Assembly: GCA_960531495.1 (NCBI GenBank)
Contig: OY482861.1
Span: forward strand, 372,001 to 436,000
Direction: 5' to 3'
DNA length: 64,000 nucleotides
Source of the DNA: Zeus faber
Taxonomy: Eukaryota; Chordata; Actinopteri; Zeiformes; Zeidae
The notes under the pieces are model-generated. The model was not told the origin of the DNA, did not search any database, and was given only the letters and a program-made list of their open reading frames with translations. Shown one piece after another: positions 11,101-25,124 of this stretch; within the stretch, counting starts at the first letter, position 1; each line of letters opens with the position of its first letter. The position numbers and the translations under genes are program-made.

Positions 11101-14100
11101 CACATCTAACAAGTTTTTCTGAAATTACAAGCATTTGCATAAAAACCTGCATGGATGGCAAACAAGGCATTTTCAGGCAATTTAAAGACTGAAAGAATGT
11201 TTTGAATAAAGGTTTCTGTCATGACTCTGTAGGAACTGCTCAGATAGTGTAAATACTGTTATAAACTCATTTGTAATTGGAAAGTACTGTTTGCAAAATA
11301 GTTTTTGGCACATCTAACAAGTTTTTCTGAAATTATGAGCATTTTCATAAAAACCTGCATGGATGGCAAACAAGGCATTTTCAGGCAATTTAAAGACTGA
11401 AAGAATGTTTTGAATAAAGGTTTCTGTCATGACTCTGTAGGAACTGCTCAGATAGTGTAAATACTGTTATAAACTCATTTGTAATTGGAAAGTACTGTTT
11501 GCAAAATAGTTTTTGGCACATCTAACAAGTTTTTCTGAAATTATGAGCATTTTCATAAAAAACTGCATGGATGGCAAACAAGGCATTTTGAGGCAATTTA
11601 AAGACTGAAAGGATGTTTTGAGTAAAGGTTTCTGTCATGACTCTCTAGGACCTGCTCAGATAGTGTAAATACTGTTATGAACTGATTTGTAATGGGAAAG
11701 TACTGTTTGCAAAACAGTTTTTGGCACATCTAACAAGTTTTTCTGAAATTACGTGCAGTTTCATAAAAACCTGCATGGGTGGCAAACAAGGCATTTTCAG
11801 GCAATTTAAAGACTGAAAGGATGTTTTGAGTAAAGGTTTCTGTCATAACTCTGTAGGAACTGCTCAGATAGTGTAAATACTGTTATGAACTGATTTGTAA
11901 TGGGAAAGTACTGTTTGCAAAAGAGTTTTTGGCACATCTAACAAGTTTTTCTGAAATTACGAGCATTTTCATAAAAACCTGCATGGATGGCAAACAAGGC
12001 ATTTTCAGGCAATTTAAAGACTGAAAGGATGTTTTGAGTAAAGGTTTCTGTCATGACTCTGTAGGACCTGCTCAGATAGTGTAAATACTGTTATGAACTG
12101 ATTTGTAATGGGAAAGTACTGTTTGCAAAACAGTTTTTGGCACATCTAACAAGTTTTTCTGAAATTACAAGCACTTTCATAAAAACCTGTATGGATGGCA
12201 AACAAGGCATTTTCAGGCACTTGAAAGACTGAAAGGATGTTTTGAGTAAAGGTTTCTGTCATGACTGTCTAGGACCTGCTCAGATAGTTTAAATACTGTT
12301 ATGAACTGATTTGTAATGGGAAAGTACTGTTTGCAAAAGAGTTTTTGGCACATCTAACAAGTTTTTCTGAAATTACGAGCAGTTTCATAAAAACCTGCAT
12401 GGGGGGCAAACATGGCATTTTGAGGCAATTTAAAGACTGAAAGGATGTTTTGAGTAAAGGTTTCTGTCATGACTCTGTAGGACCTGCTCAGATAGTGTAA
12501 ATACTGTTATGAACTGATTTGTAATGGGAAAGTACTGTTTGCAAAAGAGTTTTTGGCACATCTAACAAGTTTTTCTGAAATTACGAGCAGTTTCATAAAA
12601 ACCTGCATGGGGGGCAAACATGGCATTTTGAGGCAATTTAAAGACTGAAAGGATGTTTTGAGTAAAGGTTTCTGTCATGACTCTGTAGGAACTGCTCAGA
12701 TAGTGTAAATACTGTTATGAACTGATTTGTAATGGGAAAGTACTGTTTGCAGAACAGTTTTTGGCACATCTTACAATTTTTTTCTGAAATTACGAGCATT
12801 TTCATAAAAACCTGCATGGATGGCAAACAAGGCATTTTCAGGCAATTTAAAGACTGAAAGGATGTTTTGAGTAAAGGTTTCTGTCATGACTCTGTAGGAA
12901 CTGCTCAGATAGTGTAAATACTGTTATGAACTCATTTGTTATGGGAAAGTACTGTTTGCAAAAGAGTTTTTGGCACATCTAACAAGTTTTTCTGAAATTA
13001 TGAGCATTTTCATAAAAAACTGCATGGATGGCAAACAAGGCATTTTGAGGCAATTCAAAGACTGAAAGGATGTTTTGAGTAAAGGTTTCTGTCATGACTC
13101 TCTAGGACCTGCTCAGATAGTGTAAATATTGTTATGAACTGATTTGTAATGGGAAAGTATTGTTTGCAAAACAGTTTTTGGCACATCTAACAAGTTTTTC
13201 TGAAATTACGAGCAGTTTCATAAAAACCTGCATGGGGGGCAAACATGGCATTTTGAGGCAATTTAAAGACTGAAAGGATGTTTTGAGTAAAGGTTTCTGT
13301 CATGACTCTGTAGGACCTGCTCAGATAGTGTAAATACTGTTATGAACTGATTTGTAATGGGAAAGTACTGTTTGCAAAAGAGTTTTTGGCACATCTAACA
13401 AGTTTTTCTGAAATTACGAGCAGTTTCATAAAAACTTGCATGGGGGGCAAACATGGCATTTTGAGGCAATTTAAAGACTGAAAGGATGTTTTGAGTAAAG
13501 GTTTCTGTCATGACTCTGTAGGAACTGCTCAGATAGTGTAAATACTGTTATGAACTGATTTGTAATGGGAAAGTACTGTTTGCAGAACAGTTTTTGGCAC
13601 ATCTTACAATTTTTTTCTGAAATTACGAGCATTTTCATAAAAACCTGCATGGATGGCAAACAAGGCATTTTCAGGCAATTTAAAGACTGAAAGGATGTTT
13701 TGAGTAAAGGTTTCTGTCATGACTCTGTAGGAACTGCTCAGATAGTGTAAATACTGTTATGAACTCATTTGTAATTGGAAAGTACTGTTTGCAAAATAGT
13801 TTTTGGCACATCTAACAAGTTTTTCTGAAATTATGAGCATTTTCATAAAAAACTGCATGGATGGCAAACAAGGCATTTTGAGGCAATTTAAAGACTGAAA
13901 GGATGTTTTGAGTAAAGGTTTCTGTCATGACTCTCTAGGACCTGCTCAGATAGTGTAAATACTGTTATGAACTGATTTGTAATGGGAAAGTATTGTTTGC
14001 AAAACAGTTTTTGGCACATCTAACAAGTTTTTCTGAAATTACAAGCATTTGCATAAAAACCTGCATGGATGGCAAACAAGGCATTTTCAGGCAATTTAAA

Positions 14101-14360
14101 GACTGAAAGAATGTTTTGAATAAAGGTTTCTGTCATGACTCTGTAGGAACTGCTCAGATAGTGTAAATACTGTTATGAACTCATTTGTAATTGGAAAGTA
14201 CTGTTTGCAAAATAGTTTTTGGCACATCTAACAAGTTTTTCTGAAATTACAAGCATTTTCATAAAAACCTGCATGGATGGCAAACAAGGCATTTTCAGGG
14301 AATTTAAAGACTGAAAGGATGTTTTGAGTAAAGGTTTCTGTCATAACTCTGTAGGAACTG
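8117..14360. repeat. Higher-order block 3 (30 monomers), a transition block
   Basis: The first part repeats the A, B, E order of block 1 and contains the last E monomer of the window (8950). After about 10.2 kb the composition changes. ATAAACTC/ATGAGC monomers become common, subtype T first appears at 11655, and GAGAAAAGG and E disappear. H monomers lie at 9989, 10406, 12695 and 13528. The variant CAATTCAAAG at 13051 and TAAATATTG soon after are seen again in blocks 5, 6 and 7. Confidence 0.85.
11655..11862 (+). repeat. Monomer subtype T (first copy in the window)
   Basis: Diagnostic words are ATTACGTGCAGTTTC and CATGGGTGGCAAAC. The subtype is absent before this point and common to the right edge, in versions with CAAAACAG, CAAAAGAG or CAAAATAG. 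It keeps the monomer CpG. Early copies are followed by a CAAAAGAG monomer with ACGAGCATTTTC. Confidence 0.88.
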
Positions 14361-17300
14361 CTCAGATAGTGTAAATACTGTTATGAACTCATTTGTAATG
14401 GCAAATTACTGTTTGCAGAACAGTTTTTGGCACATCTAACAATTTTTTTCTGAAATTACGAGCATTTTCATAAAAACCTGTATGGATGGCAAACAAGGCA
14501 TTTTCAGGCAATTGAAAGACTGAAAGGATGTTTTGAGTAAAGGTTTCTGTCATGACTCTGTAGGACCTGCTCAGATAGTGTAAATACTGTTATGAACTGA
14601 TTTGTAATGGGAAAGTACTGTTTGCAAAACAGTTTTTGGCACATCTAACAAGTTTTTCTGAAATTACAAGCACTTTCATAAAAACCTGTATGGATGGCAA
14701 ACAAGGCATTTTCAGGCACTTGAAAGACTGAAAGGATGTTTTGAGTAAAGGTTTCTGTCATGACTGTCTAGGACCTGCTCAGATAGTTTAAATACTGTTA
14801 TGAACTGATTTGTAATGGGAAAGTACTGTTTGCAAAAGAGTTTTTGGCACATCTAACAAGTTTTTCTGAAATTACGAGCAGTTTCATAAAAACCTGCATG
14901 GGGGGCAAACATGGCATTTTGAGGCAATTTAAAGACTGAAAGGATGTTTTGAGTAAAGGTTTCTGTCATGACTCTGTAGGACCTGCTCAGATAGTGTAAA
15001 TACTGTTATGAACTGATTTGTAATGGGAAAGTACTGTTTGCAAAAGAGTTTTTGGCACATCTAACAAGTTTTTCTGAAATTACGAGCAGTTTCATAAAAA
15101 CCTGCATGGGGGGCAAACATGGCATTTTGAGGCAATTTAAAGACTGAAAGGATGTTTTGAGTAAAGGTTTCTGTCATGACTCTGTAGGAACTGCTCAGAT
15201 AGTGTAAATACTGTTATGAACTGATTTGTAATGGGAAAGTACTGTTTGCAGAACAGTTTTTGGCACATCTTACAATTTTTTTCTGAAATTACGAGCATTT
15301 TCATAAAAACCTGCATGGGGGGCAAACATGGCATTTTGAGGCAATTTAAAGACTGAAAGGATGTTTTGAGTAAAGGTTTCTGTCATGACTCTGTAGGACC
15401 TGCTCAGATAGTGTAAATACTGTTATGAACTGATTTGTAATGGGAAAGTACTGTTTGCAAAAGAGTTTTTGGCACATCTAACAAGTTTTTCTGAAATTAC
15501 GAGCAGTTTCATAAAAACCTGCATGGGGGGCAAACATGGCATTTTGAGGCAATTTAAAGACTGAAAGGATGTTTTGAGTAAAGGTTTCTGTCATGACTCT
15601 GTAGGAACTGCTCAGATAGTGTAAATACTGTTATGAACTGATTTGTAATGGGAAAGTACTGTTTGCAGAACAGTTTTTGGCACATCTTACAATTTTTTTC
15701 TGAAATTACGAGCATTTTCATAAAAACCTGCATGGATGGCAAACAAGGCATTTTCAGGCAATTTAAAGACTGAAAGGATGTTTTGAGTAAAGGTTTCTGT
15801 CATGACTCTGTAGGAACTGCTCAGATAGTGTAAATACTGTTATGAACTCATTTGTTATGGGAAAGTACTGTTTGCAAAAGAGTTTTTGGCACATCTAACA
15901 AGTTTTTCTGAAATTATGAGCATTTTCATAAAAACCTGCATGGATGGCAAACAAGGCATTTTCAGGCAATTTAAAGACTGAAAGAATGTTTTGAATAAAG
16001 GTTTCTGTCATGACTCTGTAGGAACTGCTCAGATAGTGTAAATACTGTTATAAACTCATTTGTAATTGGAAAGTACTGTTTGCAAAAAAGTTTTTGGCAC
16101 ATCTAACAAGTTTTTCTGAAATTATGAGCATTTTCATAAAAACCTGCATGGATGACAAACAAGGCATTTTCAGGCAATTTAAAGACTGAAAGAATGTTTT
16201 GAATAAAGGTTTCTGTCATGACTCTGTAGGAACTGCTCAGATAGTGTAAATACTGTTATAAACTCATTTGTAATTGGAAAGTACTGTTTGCAAAATAGTT
16301 TTTGGCACATCTAACAAGTTTTTCTGAAATTATGAGCATTTTCATAAAAAACTGCATGGATGGCAAACAAGGCATTTTGAGGCAATTTAAAGACTGAAAG
16401 GATGTTTTGAGTAAAGGTTTCTGTCATGACTCTCTAGGACCTGCTCAGATAGTGTAAATACTGTTATGAACTGATTTGTAATGGGAAAGTACTGTTTGCA
16501 AAACAGTTTTTGGCACATCTAACAAGTTTTTCTGAAATTACGTGCAGTTTCATAAAAACCTGCATGGGTGGCAAACAAGGCATTTTCAGGCAATTTAAAG
16601 ACTGAAAGGATGTTTTGAGTAAAGGTTTCTGTCATAACTCTGTAGGAACTGCTCAGATAGTGTAAATACTGTTATGAACTGATTTGTAATGGGAAAGTAC
16701 TGTTTGCAAAAGAGTTTTTGGCACATCTAACAAGTTTTTCTGAAATTACGAGCATTTTCATAAAAACCTGCATGGATGGCAAACAAGGCATTTTCAGGCA
16801 ATTTAAAGACTGAAAGGATGTTTTGAGTAAAGGTTTCTGTCATGACTCTGTAGGACCTGCTCAGATAGTGTAAATACTGTTATGAACTGATTTGTAATGG
16901 GAAAGTACTGTTTGCAAAACAGTTTTTGGCACATCTAACAAGTTTTTCTGAAATTACAAGCACTTTCATAAAAACCTGTATGGATGGCAAACAAGGCATT
17001 TTCAGGCACTTGAAAGACTGAAAGGATGTTTTGAGTAAAGGTTTCTGTCATGACTGTCTAGGACCTGCTCAGATAGTTTAAATACTGTTATGAACTGATT
17101 TGTAATGGGAAAGTACTGTTTGCAAAAGAGTTTTTGGCACATCTAACAAGTTTTTCTGAAATTACGAGCAGTTTCATAAAAACCTGCATGGGGGGCAAAC
17201 ATGGCATTTTGAGGCAATTTAAAGACTGAAAGGATGTTTTGAGTAAAGGTTTCTGTCATGACTCTGTAGGACCTGCTCAGATAGTGTAAATACTGTTATG

Positions 17301-18525
17301 AACTGATTTGTAATGGGAAAGTACTGTTTGCAAAAGAGTTTTTGGCACATCTAACAAGTTTTTCTGAAATTACGAGCAGTTTCATAAAAACCTGCATGGG
17401 GGGCAAACATGGCATTTTGAGGCAATTTAAAGACTGAAAGGATGTTTTGAGTAAAGGTTTCTGTCATGACTCTGTAGGAACTGCTCAGATAGTGTAAATA
17501 CTGTTATGAACTGATTTGTAATGGGAAAGTACTGTTTGCAGAACAGTTTTTGGCACATCTTACAATTTTTTTCTGAAATTACGAGCATTTTCATAAAAAC
17601 CTGCATGGATGGCAAACAAGGCATTTTCAGGCAATTTAAAGACTGAAAGGATGTTTTGAGTAAAGGTTTCTGTCATGACTCTGTAGGAACTGCTCAGATA
17701 GTGTAAATACTGTTATGAACTCATTTGTTATGGGAAAGTACTGTTTGCAAAAGCGTTTTTGGCACATCTAACAAGTTTTTCTGAAATTATGAGCATTTTC
17801 ATAAAAAACTGCATGGATGGCAAACAAGGCATTTTGAGGCAATTTAAAGACTGAAAGGATGTTTTGAGTAAAGGTTTCTGTCATGACTCTGTAGGAACTG
17901 CTCAGATAGTGTAAATACTGTTATGAACTGATTTGTAATGGGAAAGTACTGTTTGCAGAACAGTTTTTGGCACATCTTACAATTTTTTCCTGAAATTACG
18001 AGCATTTTCATAAAAACCTGCATGGATGGCAAACAAGGCATTTTCAGGCAATTTAAAGACTGAAAGGATGTTTTGAGTAAAGGTTTCTGTCATGACTCTC
18101 TAGGACCTGCTCAGATAGTGTAAATACTGTTATGAACTGATTTGTAATGGGAAAGTATTGTTTGCAAAACAGTTTTTGGCACATCTAACAAGTTTTTCTG
18201 AAATTACAAGCATTTGCATAAAAACCTGCATGGATGGCAAACAAGGCATTTTCAGGCAATTTAAAGACTGAAAGAATGTTTTGAATAAAGGTTTCTGTCA
18301 TGACTCTGTAGGACCTGCTCAGATAGTGTAAATACTGTTATGAACTGATTTGTAATGGGAAAGTACTGTTTGCAAAACAGTTTTTGGCACATCTAACAAG
18401 TTTTTCTGAAATTACAAGCATTTTCATAAAAACCTGCATGGATTGCAAACAAGGCATTTTCAGGGAATTTAAAGACTGAAAGGATGTTTTGAGTAAAGGT
18501 TTCTGTCATAACTCTGTAGGAACTG
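14361..18525. repeat. Higher-order block 4 (20 monomers)
   Basis: The block starts with A and B and includes two pairs of H monomers 417 bp apart, at 15194/15611 and 17484/17901. The monomer at 15194 is an H/G chimera, annotated separately. A T monomer begins at 16444. The GATGAC variant near 16152 links this region to the same variant near 10740 in block 3 and near 2209 in block 1. Confidence 0.85.
15194..15402 (+). repeat. Chimeric monomer: H left part, G right part
   Basis: The left part has GCAGAACAG and CTTACAATTTTTTTC (H) and keeps GAGCATTTTC. From about 15318 it reads CATGGGGGG, AACATGG and GAGGCAATTT (G). The switch lies between 15302 and 15318. G at 15403 and H at 15611 follow, so this is the seam of a two-monomer (417 bp) G-H duplication. 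Confidence 0.85.
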
Positions 18526-21500
18526 CTCAGATAGTGTAAATACTGTTATGAACTCATTTGTAATGGCAAATTACTGTTTGCAGAACAGTTTTTGGCACAT
18601 CTAACAATTTTTTTCTGAAATTACGAGCATTTTCATAAAAACCTGTATGGATGGCAAACAAGGCATTTTCAGGCAATTGAAAGACTGAAAGGATGTTTTG
18701 AGTAAAGGTTTCTGTCATGACTCTGTAGGACCTGCTCAGATAGTGTAAATACTGTTATGAACTGATTTGTAATGGGAAAGTACTGTTTGCAAAACAGTTT
18801 TTGGCACATCTAACAAGTTTTTCTGAAATTACAAGCACTTTCATAAAAACCTGTATGGATGGCAAACAAGGCATTTTCAGGCACTTGAAAGACTGAAAGG
18901 ATGTTTTGAGTAAAGGTTTCTGTCATGACTGTCTAGGACCTGCTCAGATAGTTTAAATACTGTTATGAACTGATTTGTAATGGGAAAGTACTGTTTGCAA
19001 AAGAGTTTTTGGCACATCTAACAAGTTTTTCTGAAATTACGAGCAGTTTCATAAAAACCTGCATGGGGGGCAAACATGGCATTTTGAGGCAATTTAAAGA
19101 CTGAAAGGATGTTTTGAGTAAAGGTTTCTGTCATGACTCTGTAGGACCTGCTCAGATAGTGTAAATACTGTTATGAACTGATTTGTAATGGGAAAGTACT
19201 GTTTGCAAAAGAGTTTTTGGCACATCTAACAAGTTTTTCTGAAATTACGAGCAGTTTCATAAAAACCTGCATGGGGGGCAAACATGGCATTTTGAGGCAA
19301 TTTAAAGACTGAAAGGATGTTTTGAGTAAAGGTTTCTGTCATGACTCTGTAGGAACTGCTCAGATAGTGTAAATACTGTTATGAACTGATTTGTAATGGG
19401 AAAGTACTGTTTGCAGAACAGTTTTTGGCACATCTTACAATTTTTTTCTGAAATTACGAGCATTTTCATAAAAACCTGCATGGATGGCAAACAAGGCATT
19501 TTCAGGCAATTTAAAGACTGAAAGGATGTTTTGAGTAAAGGTTTCTGTCATGACTCTGTAGGAACTGCTCAGATAGTGTAAATACTGTTATGAACTCATT
19601 TGTTATGGGAAAGTACTGTTTGCAAAAGAGTTTTTGGCACATCTAACAAGTTTTTCTGAAATTATGAGCATTTTCATAAAAAACTGCATGGATGGCAAAC
19701 AAGGCATTTTGAGGCAATTCAAAGACTGAAAGGATGTTTTGAGTAAAGGTTTCTGTCATGACTCTCTAGGACCTGCTCAGATAGTGTAAATATTGTTATG
19801 AACTGATTTGTAATGGGAAAGTATTGTTTGCAAAACAGTTTTTGGCACATCTAACAAGTTTTTCTGAAATTACGAGCAGTTTCATAAAAACCTGCATGGG
19901 GGGCAAACATGGCATTTTGAGGCAATTTAAAGACTGAAAGGATGTTTTGAGTAAAGGTTTCTGTCATGACTCTGTAGGACCTGCTCAGATAGTGTAAATA
20001 CTGTTATGAACTGATTTGTAATGGGAAAGTACTGTTTGCAAAAGAGTTTTTGGCACATCTAACAAGTTTTTCTGAAATTACGAGCAGTTTCATAAAAACC
20101 TGCATGGGGGGCAAACATGGCATTTTGAGGCAATTTAAAGACTGAAAGGATGTTTTGAGTAAAGGTTTCTGTCATGACTCTGTAGGAACTGCTCAGATAG
20201 TGTAAATACTGTTATGAACTGATTTGTAATGGGAAAGTACTGTTTGCAGAACAGTTTTTGGCACATCTTACAATTTTTTTCTGAAATTACGAGCATTTTC
20301 ATAAAAACCTGCATGGATGGCAAACAAGGCATTTTCAGGCAATTTAAAGACTGAAAGGATGTTTTGAGTAAAGGTTTCTGTCATGACTCTGTAGGAACTG
20401 CTCAGATAGTGTAAATACTGTTATGAACTCATTTGTAATTGGAAAGTACTGTTTGCAAAATAGTTTTTGGCACATCTAACAAGTTTTTCTGAAATTATGA
20501 GCATTTTCATAAAAAACTGCATGGATGGCAAACAAGGCATTTTGAGGCAATTTAAAGACTGAAAGGATGTTTTGAGTAAAGGTTTCTGTCATGACTCTCT
20601 AGGACCTGCTCAGATAGTGTAAATACTGTTATGAACTGATTTGTAATGGGAAAGTATTGTTTGCAAAACAGTTTTTGGCACATCTAACAAGTTTTTCTGA
20701 AATTACAAGCATTTGCATAAAAACCTGCATGGATGGCAAACAAGGCATTTTCAGGCAATTTAAAGACTGAAAGAATGTTTTGAATAAAGGTTTCTGTCAT
20801 GACTCTGTAGGAACTGCTCAGATAGTGTAAATACTGTTATAAACTCATTTGTAATTGGAAAGTACTGTTTGCAAAATAGTTTTTGGCACATCTAACAAGT
20901 TTTTCTGAAATTATGAGCATTTTCATAAAAACCTGCATGGATGGCAAACAAGGCATTTTCAGGCAATTTAAAGACTGAAAGAATGTTTTGAATAAAGGTT
21001 TCTGTCATGACTCTGTAGGAACTGCTCAGATAGTGTGAATACTGTTATAAACTCATTTGTAATTGGAAAGTACTGTTTGCAAAATAGTTTTTGGCACATC
21101 TAACAAGTTTTTCTGAAATTATGAGCATTTTCATAAAAAACTGCATGGATGGCAAACAAGGCATTTTGAGGCAATTTAAAGACTGAAAGGATGTTTTGAG
21201 TAAAGGTTTCTGTCATGACTCTCTAGGACCTGCTCAGATAGTGTAAATACTGTTATGAACTGATTTGTAATGGGAAAGTACTGTTTGCAAAACAGTTTTT
21301 GGCACATCTAACAAGTTTTTCTGAAATTACGTGCAGTTTCATAAAAACCTGCATGGGTGGCAAACAAGGCATTTTCAGGCAATTTAAAGACTGAAAGGAT
21401 GTTTTGAGTAAAGGTTTCTGTCATAACTCTGTAGGAACTGCTCAGATAGTGTAAATACTGTTATGAACTGATTTGTAATGGGAAAGTACTGTTTGCAAAA

Positions 21501-24500
21501 GAGTTTTTGGCACATCTAACAAGTTTTTCTGAAATTACGAGCATTTTCATAAAAACCTGCATGGATGGCAAACAAGGCATTTTCAGGCAATTTAAAGACT
21601 GAAAGGATGTTTTGAGTAAAGGTTTCTGTCATGACTCTGTAGGACCTGCTCAGATAGTGTAAATACTGTTATGAACTGATTTGTAATGGGAAAGTACTGT
21701 TTGCAAAACAGTTTTTGGCACATCTAACAAGTTTTTCTGAAATTACGAGCATTTTCATAAAAACCTGCATGGATGGCAAACAAGGCATTTTCAGGCAATT
21801 TAAAGACTGAAAGGATGTTTTGAGTAAAGGTTTCTGTCATGACTCTGTAGGACCTGCTCAGATAGTGTAAATACTGTTATGAACTGATTTGTAATGGGAA
21901 AGTACTGTTTGCAAAACAGTTTTTGGCACATCTAACAAGTTTTTCTGAAATTACAAGCATTTTCATAAAAACCTGCATGGATTGCAAACAAGGCATTTTC
22001 AGGGAATTTAAAGACTGAAAGGATGTTTTGAGTAAAGGTTTCTGTCATAACTCTGTAGGAACTGCTCAGATAGTGTAAATACTGTTATGAACTCATTTGT
22101 AATGGCAAATTACTGTTTGCAGAACAGTTTTTGGCACATCTAACAATTTTTTTCTGAAATTACGAGCATTTTCATAAAAACCTGTATGGATGGCAAACAA
22201 GGCATTTTCAGGCAATTGAAAGACTGAAAGGATGTTTTGAGTAAAGGTTTCTGTCATGACTCTGTAGGACCTGCTCAGATAGTGTAAATACTGTTATGAA
22301 CTGATTTGTAATGGGAAAGTACTGTTTGCAAAACAGTTTTTGGCACATCTAACAAGTTTTTCTGAAATTACAAGCACTTTCATAAAAACCTGTATGGATG
22401 GCAAACAAGGCATTTTCAGGCACTTGAAAGACTGAAAGGATGTTTTGAGTAAAGGTTTCTGTCATGACTGTCTAGGACCTGCTCAGATAGTTTAAATACT
22501 GTTATGAACTGATTTGTAATGGGAAAGTACTGTTTGCAAAAGAGTTTTTGGCACATCTAACAAGTTTTTCTGAAATTACGAGCAGTTTCATAAAAACCTG
22601 CATGGGGGGCAAACATGGCATTTTGAGGCAATTTAAAGACTGAAAGGATGTTTTGAGTAAAGGTTTCTGTCATGACTCTGTAGGACCTGCTCAGATAGTG
22701 TAAATACTGTTATGAACTGATTTGTAATGGGAAAGTACTGTTTGCAAAAGAGTTTTTGGCACATCTAACAAGTTTTTCTGAAATTACGAGCAGTTTCATA
22801 AAAACCTGCATGGGGGGCAAACATGGCATTTTGAGGCAATTTAAAGACTGAAAGGATGTTTTGAGTAAAGGTTTCTGTCATGACTCTGTAGGAACTGCTC
22901 AGATAGTGTAAATACTGTTATGAACTGATTTGTAATGGGAAAGTACTGTTTGCAGAACAGTTTTTGGCACATCTTACAATTTTTTTCTGAAATTACGAGC
23001 ATTTTCATAAAAACCTGCATGGATGGCAAACAAGGCATTTTCAGGCAATTTAAAGACTGAAAGGATGTTTTGAGTAAAGGTTTCTGTCATGACTCTGTAG
23101 GAACTGCTCAGATAGTGTAAATACTGTTATGAACTCATTTGTTATGGGAAAGTACTGTTTGCAAAAGAGTTTTTGGCACATCTAACAAGTTTTTCTGAAA
23201 TTATGAGCATTTTCATAAAAAACTGCATGGATGGCAAACAAGGCATTTTGAGGCAATTCAAAGACTGAAAGGATGTTTTGAGTAAAGGTTTCTGTCATGA
23301 CTCTCTAGGACCTGCTCAGATAGTGTAAATATTGTTATGAACTGATTTGTAATGGGAAAGTATTGTTTGCAAAACAGTTTTTGGCACATCTAACAAGTTT
23401 TTCTGAAATTACGAGCAGTTTCATAAAAACCTGCATGGGGGGCAAACATGGCATTTTGAGGCAATTTAAAGACTGAAAGTATGTTTTGAGTAAAGGTTTC
23501 TGTCATGACTCTGTAGGACCTGCTCAGATAGTGTAAATACTGTTATGAACTGATTTGTAATGGGAAAGTACTGTTTGCAAAAGAGTTTTTGGCACATCTA
23601 ACAAGTTTTTCTGAAATTACGAGCAGTTTCATAAAAACCTGCATGGGGGGCAAACATGGCATTTTGAGGCAATTTAAAGACTGAAAGGATGTTTTGAGTA
23701 AAGGTTTCTGTCATGACTCTGTAGGAACTGCTCAGATAGTGTAAATACTGTTATGAACTGATTTGTAATGGGAAAGTACTGTTTGCAGAACCGTTTTTGG
23801 CACATCTTACAATTTTTTTCTGAAATTACGAGCATTTTCATAAAAACCTGCATGGATGGCAAACAAGGCATTTTCAGGCAATTTAAAGACTGAAAGGATG
23901 TTTTGAGTAAAGGTTTCTGTCATGACTCTGTAGGAACTGCTCAGATAGTGTAAATACTGTTATGAACTCATTTGTAATTGGAAAGTACTGTTTGCAAAAT
24001 AGTTTTTGGCACATCTAACAAGTTTTTCTGAAATTATGAGCATTTTCATAAAAAACTGCATGGATGGCAAACAAGGCATTTTGAGGCAATTTAAAGACTG
24101 AAAGGATGTTTTGAGTAAAGGTTTCTGTCATGACTCTCTAGGACCTGCTCAGATAGTGTAAATACTGTTATGAACTGATTTGTAATGGGAAAGTATTGTT
24201 TGCAAAACAGTTTTTGGCACATCTAACAAGTTTTTCTGAAATTACAAGCATTTGCATAAAAACCTGCATGGATGGCAAACAAGGCATTTTCAGGCAATTT
24301 AAAGACTGAAAGAATGTTTTGAATAAAGGTTTCTGTCATGACTCTGTAGGAACTGCTCAGATAGTGTAAATACTGTTATAAACTCATTTGTAATTGGAAA
24401 GTACTGTTTGCAAAATAGTTTTTGGCACATCTAACAAGTTTTTCTGAAATTATGAGCATTTTCATAAAAACCTGCATGGATGGCAAACAAGGCATTTTCA

Positions 24501-25124
24501 GGCAATTTAAAGACTGAAAGAATGTTTTGAATAAAGGTTTCTGTCATGACTCTGTAGGAACTGCTCAGATAGTGTAAATACTGTTATAAACTCATTTGTA
24601 ATTGGAAAGTACTGTTTGCAAAATAGTTTTTGGCACATCTAACAAGTTTTTCTGAAATTATGAGCATTTTCATAAAAAACTGCATGGATGGCAAACAAGG
24701 CATTTTGAGGCAATTTAAAGACTGAAAGGATGTTTTGAGTAAAGGTTTCTGTCATGACTCTCTAGGACCTGCTCAGATAGTGTAAATACTGTTATGAACT
24801 GATTTGTAATGGGAAAGTACTGTTTGCAAAACAGTTTTTGGCACATCTAACAAGTTTTTCTGAAATTACGTGCAGTTTCATAAAAACCTGCATGGGTGGC
24901 AAACAAGGCATTTTCAGGCAATTTAAAGACTGAAAGGATGTTTTGAGTAAAGGTTTCTGTCATAACTCTGTAGGAACTGCTCAGATAGTGTAAATACTGT
25001 TATGAACTGATTTGTAATGGGAAAGTACTGTTTGCAAAAGAGTTTTTGGCACATCTAACAAGTTTTTCTGAAATTACGAGCATTTTCATAAAAACCTGCA
25101 TGGATGGCAAACAAGGCATTTTCA
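18318..25124. repeat. 17-monomer duplication, offset 3539 bp
   Basis: Copy 1 is about 18318 to 21856 and copy 2 starts at 21857. Shared landmarks at exactly 3539 bp are the A monomers (18526/22065), CAATTC (19715/23254) and the H monomers (19359/22898 and 20192/23731). Upstream of 18318 and 21857 the monomers differ, which fixes the left border. Copy 2 is interrupted in the chimera at 24980. Confidence 0.85.
18526..22064. repeat. Higher-order block 5 (17 monomers, 3539 bp)
   Basis: The block holds H monomers at 19359 and 20192 and a T monomer at 21233. The CAATTC variant at 19715 and the TAAATATTG variant near 19790 both recur exactly 3539 bp downstream. The variant GTGTGAAT at 21033 recurs only at 26029. 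This block is the apparent template for the next one. Confidence 0.85.
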
